From Ochotona curzoniae (Eukaryota > Chordata > Mammalia > Lagomorpha > Ochotonidae): a stretch of DNA of 64,000 nt. Below, one piece after another: positions 36,525-47,756 of the stretch. Below the pieces are notes generated by a model. It searched no databases. It was given only the letters and a program-made list of their open reading frames with translations, and was not told the origin of the DNA. Made by a program: the position numbers and the translations under genes. Position 1 is the stretch's first letter. Every line of letters starts with the position of its first letter. The stretch spans positions 45,627,001 to 45,691,000 of the forward strand of contig NW_024465885.1 in NCBI RefSeq assembly GCF_017591425.1, read 5' to 3'.

Positions 36525-36660
36525 ATCAACATGTATTTCATGTTTTGCCCCAGGACTTGGGGATACAGTGATGAATAGGGCAGTCAAGGCAACAAAACGG
36601 GCAGGTCATGAACAAGTAGTCAGCAGGCCAGAATGTCCAACATGTCAGTCAGCAGTAAAC
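36525..36660 (-). mobile_element. L2 LINE 3' fragment, antisense
   Basis: 'caacatgtatttcatgtttt' and 'gacttggggatacagtgatg' then 'aatagggcagtcaaggc' match the antisense L2 wording ('caacaaatatttattgag', 'ctggggatacagtggtgaac'). Confidence 0.5.
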
Positions 36661-37825
36661 AGTGAACCTTAGATTATTTCCTTTTTTAACACCCCCCCAC
36701 CACCACTACGAAGACATGGGGCCTTCCTCATCATCCGGTTCTCTTTTTAAGTACTTGATGAATTCTTCACTTCTGCCATTTTCAATTGTTTGGAGTCATG
36801 TGGCTGCTTTGGGGCAAGGGATTAGAAGCAGAATTTTCTGTTCCTCTAATTGCTTGCTGCAGCACACAGAAGCTTGTGTTGGTCAAATCTGCAGTTGATC
36901 CTCTGTGTTAACCTGGGAACAGTTGCCTTGAGAAGCTGCCAAAAGCCATAGTATATACTTTGTCTGGATGAGAAATCAATCTTTGTGTATTAAAGACAGA
37001 CACCCACACTCACACTGACTAGAACAGCTTCTAAGATGGCAAGCTGTTAAGTTACAACTGATACTTTGCAGTCTTTTCTGGATGGTTCTGGCAAAAGAGC
37101 AAGTCACAGACTACCACAGTGGTCTGTGCAAATAAAGGCCTATTGATTGAGGAAAAGAGGGGAACACAGATTGGTTACATCTCATATTAAATTTCACTTA
37201 AATTATATGAATAACCAGTTTCTTGCATGACTGCAATTGTGATATCTAACATTTCAACAACCGGACTCTGAAGCTGGACATTCAAACATGCTCCTACTTT
37301 TTTAGGCGCCAGAGGAAATCCTCTTGCAGTCAGTGGCTTGCTGGAATGGTTTCTCATCCCAGAGATGCTGTAGTATCATCTACACTCCAAGCCTCTTACA
37401 CTTCACATTCAATATACGCTGCTCAAAAATAGCTTCCAATGCTGATGGAACGCACGACCCCGGGCCGAGTATTTAGGGACCAGCAAGGTCAGGCCGCCCC
37501 CTGTCTCTTTAGGTTACTCTCTACGTTGATTCCCATCAATAGCCCCTTTTAAGAAAAGCTTGGGCCAGATTTTAAAAAGGCAAAAAGGAAGGAAGGAAAA
37601 AAAAAAGAAGAAAAAGAAAATCAACCTTCCCTTAAACAAACACAGTAACCTGACAGCTCTAGTGGGTAAATAATGCACTTTTTAAAAGTTGTTCCAATGG
37701 GTCTTTATCCAGCAGGCTGCTTTTACAAGCTACCACTCCTTCTAATATCCACTTATTCAAAACGCCTTCAAAAATGTCATGGCTGGAAAATGATAGGCCT
37801 CCTATTGGGTCTGTACTCATTACAT
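36661..37825. other. unrecognised DNA with a purine-rich patch
   Basis: Positions 37575-37622 form an A/G-rich run (GGAAGGAAGG, then AAAGAAGAAAAAG). No gene is seen. Confidence 0.4.
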
Positions 37826-37930
37826 TATATATATATATTATATATTACATTATAATATATAATATTATATTATACATTATACGTATACATTATACGTTAC
37901 ATTATATATATATATATATTTTTTTTAAGA
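37826..37930 (+). repeat. AT-rich palindromic repeat, (TA)n with TATACGTATA cores
   Basis: Runs of (TA)n alternate with ATTATACGT/ACGTATACATTATACGT. The TATACGTATA core (about 37876-37885) is a perfect palindrome and the region can fold into AT cruciforms. It ends in a 10-T run. Confidence 0.85.
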
Positions 37931-38974
37931 AGAACTGTATTTTTTTTTTGCCTCTGGCTAGGAAAAAAGTCTTTCTTGAAATTGGATCCTCTCAGATAAA
38001 TAATGGCAATAAAAGTAAATGGCAAGTCGGAAAGAACATGGTTTCTTAGTGCAGTATGCAGCACTTTCAATTGGAAAATGCTTAAAGGACATTTTCCTTG
38101 GAGGCCTCCCATCTGACTTCAGACCAAAGAAAACAGTGATTTGTTTATGAGCATTGAGGTCTCTGGTTCCCTTGTTGAAAAGGAAGCTAAGAGTGGAAGA
38201 AAAAATACAAAGTTAGAAACCTGCCTGAGAACATGAGTTCTAGAGAGTCTTGAGAAAGGACACAGCAGGTACAGCTCACACGGTGTTCTGTTCTTTTCCA
38301 TGCATCTCACTCTTTCCACCAGAAGAAATCTAGCTCCAGTGATTCTGCATCATCAGAAGGCATCTACGCACCTGTCACAGCAGGGCCTTCCGCTGTGCCA
38401 ATGCATCTGAAAGCTAGAACTTCTATAATTGGGGCCCTCCAGAGGTGCCCGTAGCTCACCACGCATTCAAAATAGATATTTCTAGTCTTTGGAGAATCTC
38501 TTCACTTCCATACCAAAAAATAGTCATTTTGTAACGTTTGCATAATTTGTATTCACAGGTTGAATGGAAGATAAAAGCAAATATTATGGCTTAACATGAT
38601 ATGATTTAATAGTGCCAGAATTGCTTATGCTCCACTTTTTCCTTTGTTCTACATCCTACCTTCATTTCCTTGACTTTTGTGTCTTTTAATCTTGTGCATT
38701 CATTGATGCAGAACTACATGCGTGCCAGCTGCCAATCATAAGCCAAGCCTGAGGAACTTTACAGATGACACCAGCATCCAGCTCAACAAGAGACTGCATA
38801 CAGCATCCTCAAAACCCATCTAGGTGGGCACTGCCCTCACTTCGCTCACCATAGATCAACCTTTCTTTTGTTTTTTAATAGAAATGGAAGCTTTTAGTCT
38901 AGACCTTTTGTGTCTGACTTTTCCTTTGGACTTGAGTTGGCAGATTCATCTGATGCAGTGTGTACAACTGGTCC
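37931..38974. other. unrecognised non-coding DNA
   Basis: The 38690-38790 part may be a decayed L2 fragment but does not align clearly. No gene. Confidence 0.35.
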
Positions 38975-39240
38975 ATGACTTACTGGTTCCACATAACAAT
39001 TGTTGACTTTGTTGATGCAAAAGTGATATCCATGTAATAAAGATGCATTGTTGCGGATCTACTTCCAATTTGGGTTTTCGTCTGTGAAGAACCTGTGTGG
39101 TTCTCCATCATGATGCTGGCAGGCAGCAGGACCAGCCCAGAGAGCTTTGCTACCATTACGGGAGCAATCCACACTCTACAGGGTGCTGTGTGTCTCACAT
39201 AGGCTGTTTGGTAGGGTAGTAGTATCAGATACATTATTTA
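38975..39240 (+). mobile_element. Tigger-like (Tc1/mariner) DNA transposon fossil
   Basis: 'tccacataacaattgttgac', 'gatgcaaaagtgatatccat', 'ttgggttttcgtctgtgaag' and 'atcatgatgctggcaggcag' followed by 'cactctacagggtgctgtgt' follow the internal order of an old Tigger-class element as I remember it. No transposase frame is left. Family assignment is tentative. Confidence 0.35.
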
Positions 39241-39604
39241 TCAGGACATAATAGGCTTTTCAGGCCATAAAGCAAAGGGCATCTTTTTGTTCTTATTCAT
39301 CTTCCAGGTATATTTATCTCCATCTTTGTACCCAGCACTCATCCTCATCTAGAATGTTTCTTAGGTTCTGTTTATTTTTCCTTGTCAAGTCAGCTATGTT
39401 GAACTGACTAGACCTGTGAAGACTCAGTATACCTCTAAGCCAGCACTGGGGCATGCAGGCTTGTCCCCTGCTCTGAGGGGAAGGCCCCTCAGATCTCCCC
39501 GCAAGAGCAGACACAGCTAGAGCTGGCCACACCTGAAGGTGATGTAAGATACTGTCAGACATTCAGTGAGAACCACTCTTTCTAGAAAGCTGGTAGACAC
39601 ACCT
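39241..39604. other. unrecognised non-coding DNA
   Basis: Nothing recognised. Confidence 0.35.
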
Positions 39605-39905
39605 GTGATGGGTTAGTTTGACAACTCATTATTATGGATGTTTCTGAGAAGATATTTTAGATGAGACTGAGTTTTTCCTCCAATAAGGTGAGTTCAACTC
39701 ACCCAGACAGCTGAAAGCCTTATAGACTGACCTCACCTAAGCAAGAAAAAATCATGACATTTGACTTGAATGAAACTTCTCCCAGCTTGCTGGTCTGCCA
39801 TGCAGATTTGGAAGTGGCTACCCTCTACCATTCCTTGAGTCCCTGAACCAATTTCGTTAAAATATCTCTCTGCACGTATACACATACATGTACACACACA
39901 CACGC
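39605..39905 (+). mobile_element. ancient LTR-like interspersed repeat (second copy)
   Basis: 'gatgggttagtttgacaact', 'gagttcaactcacccagac', 'agcttgctggtctgccatgc' and 'ccctgaaccaatttcgttaa' then 'aatatctctctgcacgtata'. It shares layout with 8630-9012. It ends in a TACA/CACA simple tract (39877-39904). Confidence 0.5.
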
Positions 39906-39914
39906 TCCACAAAG

Positions 39915-40015
39915 CATCTCCAAGAAACTTTATAAAATGTGAAATTAAACAGTAAGTCCATTTCTGATGTAAAAGAAGTTATTTTTGTAACATATTCTTT
40001 CCATTAAACTTTCAA
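39915..40015 (+). repeat. lagomorph dispersed repeat copy
   Basis: 'tccaagaaactttataaaat', 'gaaattaaacagtaagtcca' and 'attctttccattaaacttt' then 'caaagacc' follow the order of the 40683-40880 copy (GTTCATGGAAAA-like start, TTCCATGAACTTT-like end). Confidence 0.5.
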
Positions 40016-40057
40016 AGACCACTCTTACACTCTCACACAGAGAGACACATACACACC

Positions 40058-40195
40058 AAAGTGCTTCAAAAAGTTTGTGAGAAAATTGAATTAAAAGACA
40101 GGCTAATTTCGGTGCATGAGTCAGAGGTGGAAATTGAACCCAGATCCTTTGTTATGCGACGTAAGCATCTTCATTCCTAGACAAACATCCACCTC
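40058..40195. repeat. half of the dispersed repeat joined to a C-SINE head in antisense
   Basis: 40063-40120 ('gtgcttcaaaaagtttgtga', 'gaaaattgaattaaaagaca') is the left half of the dispersed repeat. From about 40122 it continues as an antisense C-SINE head: 'gtcagaggtggaaattgaac', 'ccagatcctttgttatgcga' and 'cgtaagcatcttcattccta'. The junction suggests the two have travelled or inserted together. Confidence 0.55.
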
Positions 40196-40682
40196 CACAT
40201 ATGCTATAATTCATTTTTGTATGTGAAGAGTTCATTATTTTCGCCTCCTTTCTCTGATTCCTTTTGAAACTGAGCTCCTTCCTTCTCCTACAGACTGAAA
40301 ATGGGCACCTTAGTCCCCACCAACCAAAATCCAGAGCACAAAATATCCATCAGTCAGGACCAAAAGGAACATACCACGGAACCTGGGAAAGAGCTGATGG
40401 AGGAAAGTCACAAGAACAGCAACCAAACATAACCAAAGAGGTGAAGAAGGTTGTCTAAATGGATTATTTCATTCCTGGAAAACCAAGGGCTTTCCATTGG
40501 AGGTTCCCTGCGCAGTGCTCACCGTTGGTTTGGACAGCAGCCCAGAAAGGCTCTCTAAAGATGTTAAGTACTTCACACTTAGCACAGGAAGCTGTAACCA
40601 TGGACTTGCTGGGATAGGGCCCTGTATCCCACTGTTTGGGCTTCACTTCACCAATCACTGAAGTTCTCAGAACTTTAATCTG
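40196..40682. other. unrecognised non-coding DNA
   Basis: Nothing recognised. The 64-codon frame at 40264-40458 is charged and low in complexity and has no family. Confidence 0.35.
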
Positions 40683-40880
40683 AAATACCAATGTCCTTCA
40701 GGAAGTTTGCAGAAAAACAGAATGGAATGAGGATTTCATTTTGGTGTTGAGATTTTTTTTTTAAATTCATGCAGGTTTTTTTCATAGTACGCATTTTCCA
40801 AGAATGTTTTAAAGCGATCCTCATATACATGGGTTTCAAAAAAATATGCCAAAATAAACACCTTTTTAGAAAAAAGTATG
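40683..40880. repeat. best copy of the lagomorph dispersed repeat, with inverted arms
   Basis: Plus order: 'ttcaggaagtttgcagaaaa', 'ggatttcattttggtgttga', T run, 'aaattcatgcagg', 'catagtacgcattttccaag' and 'aatgttttaaagcg'. It is then followed by the same middle piece in reverse: 'tacatgggtttcaaaaaaat' and 'gccaaaataaacacctttt'. Thus 40715-40765 and about 40826-40868 are inverted arms around a spacer of about 60 bp. I know similar wording from rabbit sequence but cannot give a database name. Confidence 0.6.
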
Positions 40881-40964
40881 TAATTGTTTGTCCATTCACT
40901 TGTTTATCCAATTGTTCAAAAAGTAGAAAACAGGAGGGGCAGAAAATGGATTTGTTCCCCAAAT

Positions 40965-41188
40965 GACCTTAATGGCTAGGGCCAGGGCAGACCAAACCCG
41001 AGAGCTCCATCCAGGTCTTCAACATGGGTGGCAGGGCCCAAGTACTGACCATTCGCTATTGCCTTCTCAGGAGCAATACCAAGAGTTGGACTGAAGGCAA
41101 AGCAGCCAGAACTTGAATTGGCATGTCAGTAGGGGATGGCCATGTCACAGGAGGTGACATAACATTTGGGTTTCAACACTGGCCCTGA
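40965..41188 (-). mobile_element. old C-type SINE, antisense
   Basis: 'ggctagggccagggcagacc', 'gagctccatccaggtcttca', 'acatgggtggcagggcccaa' and 'gtactgaccattcgctattg' then 'aacttgaattggcatgtcag'. These match antisense C-element wording ('aactccatccaggtctccc', 'gggtggcagggacccaagtacttgggccatc'). Box-B antisense is decayed. Confidence 0.8.
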
Positions 41189-41242
41189 AGTTTACCTTTT
41201 AATTCCATCTTACATGAACTTTGTGAAGTCTCCTCCAACTAT
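41189..41242 (+). repeat. right end of the dispersed repeat next to the SINE
   Basis: 'agtttaccttttaattccat' then 'cttacatgaactttgtgaag' is the end half of the dispersed repeat. It again abuts a C-SINE, as at 31.5 and 40.1 kb. Confidence 0.55.
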
Positions 41243-42344
41243 CTAAGGAACATTACAAAAAGGGGGCATTAGGTAAACTTATTGGATTTTTTTAAAAATA
41301 AATTCTAAGTGTAGTGCAAGTTGTATTAATTGAATATATTCATAACATAGGACATGAAATATGTATGGGAAAGAGGCATAGTTTTAGGGAAAATGTACCC
41401 TGATGTTTTATTAACATGGAATTTCAGGTTATTTTAGGGCATAATGTTAATTCCAAATAACCATGGTAGAAAGGAATAAGTGATTCTATTTATAGTGAAC
41501 ACATCTCATAAGAAAACTATGTGAGCATTCCTCAGAGAGTCCAAAGACAGACAGAAATCAAACCAACAAATCAGTCTTGAAAACCATCAATGTTGCCATT
41601 GATTATTAACACTCGGGAACTGACACATCCAGATGATTCTGACTGCTGCGAGTACGCCTGAGCAGTTACATAACGGTGCCTCCTCAACCAGAAGAAACTG
41701 AGTTTTCAGCTTTGTCCTTCCAGAGCTGCAGGTAATTAGCAAGACAAATAAAAACTTAACCTCATCATTTTTATCACTTCCTTCCAAATCAAAGTACCCA
41801 GTCAGTTGTCTTTAATAGATTTCATATCTACAATGTGCACATGAGAACAAAGAGGTCAAGAGGTTAAAGAAATTCAGCAATTTGAATTTCAAACTCTGGT
41901 GGTGATATGCCAGCTGTTCTTACCTAAATGCAGGATACCTGTGAACAGAGCACATCGTTAACGCTCGTAGACTGTAGGTATGCAGGCAACTGCATGCTAT
42001 TCGTAGGAAAATTTAAAACTTCCTCCCCTTTCTCAATCTATACTTCAGAGCAAGGGCAACTGATCTGAGTTCTGGTAATAGAAATGGCAACAACAGGTGA
42101 TGACATAAGAAAGCTAGGTAGGCAAGATGAGACAGAAGAGATTATTAAAAAAAAAAGTCTGTGTTCAGGATTATCCCCTGACCTGTCTGACACATGGACT
42201 AGAATCAAAAAGCCATAGCAAAAGATTTACCGGTAGATATTCACACATTGCAAAGGCCCAGGAAGGGTCCAGGGTTACAATAGCCATACTTGCTGATTGA
42301 ATTGAGTTGGAATCTTGCAGTAGTCACTTGGTTGACTGCTGTAT
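41243..42344. other. mostly unique DNA with a possible MIR fragment
   Basis: 41830-41905 ('catgagaacaaagaggtcaa', 'gaggttaaagaaattcagca') resembles antisense MIR. The rest is unrecognised. Confidence 0.4.
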
Positions 42345-42372
42345 TTATTTGTTTGTTTGTTTGTTTGTTTTT
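42345..42372 (+). repeat. (TTTG)n microsatellite
   Basis: About six TTTG units following ATTT. Confidence 0.9.
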
Positions 42373-42634
42373 CTATATGGTATGACAGCTTGGACTAAAC
42401 TGCCTAGGGTGGCCTGATCTTGCTGAATAAATATCTCTGAAGAGTCAAAGATGACCTCAGCTTTTTATTTCTCACACACATGCCATGTATTTTTCCACAT
42501 CAGCTGATATTATTCCCCCAGAATAGCCAAGTGCACATGGGGACCCATGCAACAGCAGTGTGATTTGTGATATTGAACTAGCCATCTTAGACCTTGACTT
42601 TGCACACTCAACATAGTGTGACCAAGATGTGAAT

Positions 42635-42775
42635 TAGAGAATTGGAACCAGGCTCAGATTCTGCCTTTGGTGCCCCAGCAACAGTATGTTCTTGCTCAGG
42701 TTATTTAATCCAGAATTTGGTTTCATGATCTGTGCATTGCTGAAAATAGCAGCACTTGCCTAGATTATCCTGGTC
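42635..42775 (+). mobile_element. MIR SINE
   Basis: 'ttggaaccaggctcagattc', 'tgcctttggtgccccagcaa', 'cttgctcaggttatttaatc' and 'tttcatgatctgtgcattgc' follow MIR order ('gccagactgcctgggttcaaa', 'cttgggcaagttacttaac', 'tttcctcatctgtaaaatgg'). Confidence 0.65.
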
Positions 42776-42905
42776 TATGCACAAGGCATTGAATTCTCAT
42801 GATAGCAACCCTTAGGACAAGGACTACCATCAATAACACCATACACAGATTAAGAGAATAAATCCTTGTCCCAGAGAGAGAAAGTGACTGAAGAGGAACC
42901 AGGCC
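42776..42905 (-). mobile_element. MIR SINE, antisense, back to back with the previous one
   Basis: 'gaattctcatgatagcaacc', 'actaccatcaataacaccat' and 'acacagattaagagaataaa' then 'gagagagaaagtgactgaag' match antisense MIR ('tcctcacaacaaccctatgag', 'ttacagatgaggaaactga', 'agagaggttaagtaactt'). Confidence 0.5.
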
Positions 42906-44834
42906 TCAGGAATCTAAAGTAACAAATCTCCAATAGAACATCCCCAGTGCCAGAAGAAAAGGAAAGCACAGATTGGAGACAGGAAAGCTTCAGAGGGAGA
43001 GAAGGGCTCTGTGATGATGTATGCTTTGAGTTAGGCTGGGATTGACCAGAAGGAAGTCAGATAAGACCTGGAGAATATTCTGATTGCCTCCATAATGAAA
43101 TCAATTATGCCTTAACTTCTTTGCTTAACCACAGAGAGTTCTTGTCACCAGCTCCAGTCAAAGGCATTATTTCATATCCATGCCACATGCTCCAACTACA
43201 ACAAGAGAAAAAGCTCAAAATTCAGGTGGAAAAGGAAAAGGCTTTTCTGAAAGGTGGAGAGAACTAGAGAAACACACACATAAACGTGGAAGTTAGCATC
43301 AGTGGAAGGGAAAGTGTTTCCACTTCAGCTGTTGATGGTTGCAATTACAAATCCTCCTGACAACAAAAACTACACTGACTGCACTTTGGTTGGTTCTGCT
43401 TCATTCTCTGACTCTTCATGTGGCTAAAAGCACATCATAATCACAGTGAACCCTGCCTCTCTATGTTCCAGTAATGGGAATGAAGACACCATCTTCCCAC
43501 CCAACCTCAGTTGTACAACGCCCTTCAATGGAGATTCGAGTTAATGCTTCTGTAAGAGGTCTGTCACAACAGGGAGCTTAACCCAGGCTCATCTCCATTC
43601 ACACATTGGTCCTCAGACTCACTCAAAAGTTGTGTTTATCAGGAATCACACCTGGTCTATGAGTATGGATGATGAATTTGGAGAACCAGATCACCCAGGA
43701 AAGGATACACTACCTTATTCTCTTGGGAATATAACCATATTAAAAGAGAGTAGGTTAAATAGAGTGCCTTGAAAATACCCAGGGGAAAACAATACAAAGA
43801 CAAAGGTAAACTTAGAGTGTTGCAGCCTCAAGCGGCCACTATTTCCAGGAGCTCGAGAGGCTGGGAAAGGGGCCTGTGGAAGGAATCTGCCACTGGGAGG
43901 GGTTAGATGTGTTTAAGACACCTAGTATAAGATGTTTTGCTAGAGGAGCCCCAGGAATCCAATGTACATGGTTTGATCTGTGACCTTGGAGCCAAGAGTC
44001 TTCATTGATACTCATTTCACTCCTTGAGACCTTAGTGGAAGTGGCCTCGTGGTCAAGTTAGATGTCAGTTTTCATAGAGAAAGTGACAACTGTGTGCAAA
44101 GCCTGTGCTTTGTGTCTGTCTAATGCCTCGTCTACCTTACAATCTTTACTGAGAAAAGAACCTCATCATGCGGTCAGGAGTGGGCTTCCAACCGGAACGA
44201 AGCCAATCACATCACCCTTCACTATGGTCACATTTAACAGCAAAGGCAGAAAGAAGCAGGGTCTGTACTCCACTTGCCGAAAATTGGAGTTGTTTCTTGG
44301 GGCTTTATAATTGGAACTGTAGAGGTTGTTAAATGTTTAGGATTATTTTTTTCAGCAAGCCAATTAGTTCTGTTGCCTGTGATGCCACGGTTCTCTGTGG
44401 TTCTTGCTGTAGACAGACCCAAACTGGTAAATCAAGATCAGCACTAGGGACCAAGTTCTCAACAGGGCACACATTCTCAACTGGTGTTCTGGGCGTGTGT
44501 TGCTTTATGTTGTCACCACCATTCTGCACTCTGCAAGTCTGTTATCACCCATGAACCAGCCAATAAGCAATTGCTGAATGTCCTCTTGTATTTGTGACCA
44601 ACTGAAATAACCCCAATGTTTCCAAAGGGAACAAAATCCTTCCTGATTGGCAGCCCTCGTGGAAAAGTCTCAAAGTTAATACCTAACAGAGAGACAGAAA
44701 GGGAGAAAACCTCTGCCCTGTTTTATGCTACACATGCCCCAGGAACAAGCCGGGGTTAGGCTGGGTGGGACTTGGCCTGGGCTGGGCCAAGTTGAATACA
44801 GCTGATAGCTGGAAATTCTATCCAGGTCTACTAT
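42906..44834. other. unrecognised, mostly unique DNA
   Basis: No gene or named repeat. Overlapping 62-82-codon frames on both strands at 44062-44554 look like chance. Confidence 0.4.
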
Positions 44835-44985
44835 GGCGGTGAGAGGAGCACAGTCACCTGGACTTTACTGTCGGCTCCCCAGGTTCCACATCAGTAAGAA
44901 ACTTGAATCAGGAGCAAGAATCGGGTGTCAAACCTGGGTACTTTGCTATGGGTCATCTTAAATCACAATGCAAATGCCTATCCCC
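44835..44985 (-). mobile_element. C-type SINE head fragment, antisense
   Basis: 'gaatcaggagcaagaatcgg', 'gtgtcaaacctgggtacttt' and 'gctatgggtcatcttaaatc' then 'gcaaatgcctatcccc' match the antisense tRNA-like head ('ggactcgaacc...', 'gatatgggatgc', 'gcatcttaac', 'acgcccacccc'). Confidence 0.65.
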
Positions 44986-45149
44986 TCCAGCATTATTTTA
45001 TAAAAGAAAGACTGATGCAACCCCTTCCTGTTGACGACTATCCTCACTGTGCTGTGACATTCATTTCACAAATGAAGCTTACCACCTGTTGACTCAGCCC
45101 ATCTCCCTTGGGTGGGCCTTAAAGCTTTTTGCTTTCACCTCCAACCTCT

Positions 45150-45505
45150 TGATTCTCAGAGAGTAGTCTATTAATTTGTTCTTATCAAAACAAAACTCCT
45201 ACATCAGGCTACTTTATAAAGAAGAGGGGTTTAGTTTGGCACATATTCTGGGGGCACAAGATCTAAATAGCCAAATTGAGTGGTTCCCAGGCCACAAACA
45301 TTACTGTGGGAGCAAGTGTCTCATTCTTATTCCATATAAAATCCCACAAGATTCAATCAGGAGCATGCCACATGGACTTAATCTATTTCTTCTCCAAAGG
45401 CCCATTGTGTAAACACCACAGCTGGATTAACTTTTTCCTCCTAATACCATGAACATACAACTTTGGGGATTAAACTCCTGAATGGGTTTGGGTTGGGACC
45501 AAACT
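45150..45505 (-). mobile_element. MaLR-type LTR, antisense
   Basis: 'ctactttataaagaagaggg', 'gtttagtttggcacatattc' and 'tgggggcacaagatctaaat' then 'ctcctaataccatgaacata' and 'actttggggattaaactcct' follow a reversed MLT1/MST LTR ('ctttataaagaaaagaggttta', 'ttctgggggctcaaggtcc', 'ttggggattaa'). Confidence 0.65.
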
Positions 45506-46804
45506 TCTATTCAGAACATCGCATGAAGTGAATGTGGCCATGGCAAGTCGGGATTGAGATTTATGAAGAATTGTCAAGAAGTTGCTTAAAAGGCTCTTTG
45601 GGACCTGGCCTATGATGTGACCATAACAGTTGCAACAGAAATGAAGAGGAGAGAAAAGGCTCAAAAAATGACACTTAGGGTGGGACAGTGCTGAAAGCAT
45701 GAACAGCAATTTTCTAGATAATTTCAGTTGGAATAGAGTAGAATTCCTTTGATGCTTGGGGAGGTTTCTTGGTTCTGCCAGACATTTTGGGTGTGTTTAA
45801 AGACCATGATGATGAGATAATACCACAGACAATGATGGGGATTAAACAATTTGGGAATGTGAAGGCTCCAAGCAGCAAATACTTTAGGACACCTGCCAAG
45901 AAGAATATTCTGGAAACTTCGTGTTTTATCAGGCTCATTTTCCCACCAAAAGCAAAATTTTAAACATGTAGTTGAGAACATTCTAGCATTCCTTCCTAAA
46001 ATGAGGATTTCTAAAAAGCCAGCTTAAGTTTTGTGAAAACTTTAGCCACTTACTTGAATTCCATGCCTGCTTTTTTGGAGCTCAGCTCAGGCACAAGTGC
46101 AAGAGGCACAGGCTAATTCTGTGCAGATGGGGATGCTGGTAGAAGGCAGAAAACGGGAATGATACTCTCCTTGTTGGAGGTTTAGAAGAAAGAGCAACAC
46201 AGTCTGAACCCACGGGGCTTTTTGTTTGCTTTGTTTGGTTTTGTTTTTTACACTTGGTGCTCAACTTCTAGAGTTCTAGGGAAAGTAGATGCTAGGAAAA
46301 AAATGCACAAATTTCAGCACACAAATGTTTGAGTATTTCTGAACTTAATACAATACTTTGAGATTGGGATTGTGGGCAGGGTAACTGGGAAAACTTCTTC
46401 AAACTATCATAAAGAGATCTGTCATGATGTTAAAGGGAAAACAGGATCTTATCAACATAGGATATATGGAGACATTGACTCAAGGACCCAAAAATAAATC
46501 TTTGGGGAGATATTGGGGAATGGGAGAGCAGCAGCCAGCAGAAGGTGAGACTGGTGCAGAGCTTCTTGGCAAACACTAGCTTGAATTCAGCTGCCACTGT
46601 GTTTTTTTGTTAAGCTTACAGCATTAGGATGCGTTGAATAACTTTTAAACACACAGGAATACTGAGAGTTTCCATAGAGACATGACTTTTATAAACTCTA
46701 TAGAGATCCAACCATGCCACACCCTCATTCCCACAAGCCAAGACGAGCAGGTGTGATGGAGAGGAGCAGATGATTCTTCCAGCTGGCCTTGGGGGCACCA
46801 CCTG
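45506..46804. other. unrecognised non-coding DNA
   Basis: Several overlapping frames of 60-85 codons at 45714-45981 on both strands have no protein character. There is a TTTGTTTG-type patch at about 46220-46250. Confidence 0.4.
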
Positions 46805-46858
46805 CCTGCTGAGGCGCAGGCACCTGCTGAGGCACAGGCACCTGCTGAGGCACAGGCA
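46805..46858 (+). repeat. three tandem 18-bp units
   Basis: Units at 46805-46822, 46823-46840 and 46841-46858. The first differs by one base ('cctgctgaggcgcaggca' against 'cctgctgaggcacaggca'). On the minus strand they read as a six-residue repeat within a 102-codon frame, but nothing else supports a gene. Confidence 0.95.
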
Positions 46859-47456
46859 CCCTGCTCCACTCTGAGCTGCTCACTTGCTTCCAGCCTCTGG
46901 ACTCCTGGATTCAAGACACGACCAGCTGCTGGCTGAGCAAAATTTCTGGGCATAGGCAGAGCTGCAGGTGCCTCTATGCCTGAATGTGGAAGATCACTGG
47001 GGAAGAGACGTCTTGTTTTACATAGACTGAGTTCCAGTGTGGAATCTGTATTCCTCTGATATGATGAGTATCAGAAACATGGAAAGCTTCTGGAAAGTTT
47101 CTGCTTAGACATAAGCTCTAAAAACTGCTTAAAGTGGCAGCTGGAACAGAAGCATATGAGCTTCTCCCAGTGATGTCAGTGGGTACCTGAATCTTTCTGG
47201 TAGCCAGATAGAAGTAAGAGCAGGAAAAGTGGTACCTGCGAGGACTTATTAAAATAAGGGTATTCGTGGAGGGATGGGAGTTTGCACATTGTCCAGTAGG
47301 AGGAAAGTTTAAGTTACTGAAATTTAAAAATGGAAGTAAAAGTGAGACCAGAACAGACTAGATCCATACAAAAAAGTCTGTTAAAACTGTAAACATACAA
47401 ATGTATTTAACCTAGACATTGTACTTTCAGAAATTTTATTGTAAAAAAAAAATATT
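46859..47456. other. unrecognised non-coding DNA
   Basis: Nothing recognised. An A run at 47443-47452 directly precedes the next SINE. Confidence 0.4.
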
Positions 47457-47756
47457 GAGGGCAGGCATTTGCCATAAGGCCTAAGACATCACCCCAAACA
47501 GCCACAACATGACTCCAGCTGCCCAGGTTTGGATCCTAGTTCTGCTTCCCATTCCAGCTTCCTGGTTTTGCACACCATGGGAAGCAGCAGGTGACGGGAT
47601 GCTTAACCAGGTCCCAGCCATCATGTGGAAGACCTGGCTGAGTTTTTGGCTTTGACTTGATGAGGCTGACTAAATCCTGCCAGTGGTGGTCACAGGGGTG
47701 TAAATCCCCAGATTTTAGCTTTCTTACCCTCTGCCTTTCAAAAATAAAATAATTGT
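47457..47756 (+). mobile_element. old C-type SINE
   Basis: 'ggcaggcatttgccataagg', 'cctaagacatcaccccaaac', 'gcccaggtttggatcctagt' and 'tctgcttcccattccagctt' then 'catgtggaagacctggctga' and 'ctctgcctttcaaaaataaa'. A complete but diverged C element whose A-rich tail ends where the next element starts. Confidence 0.85.
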
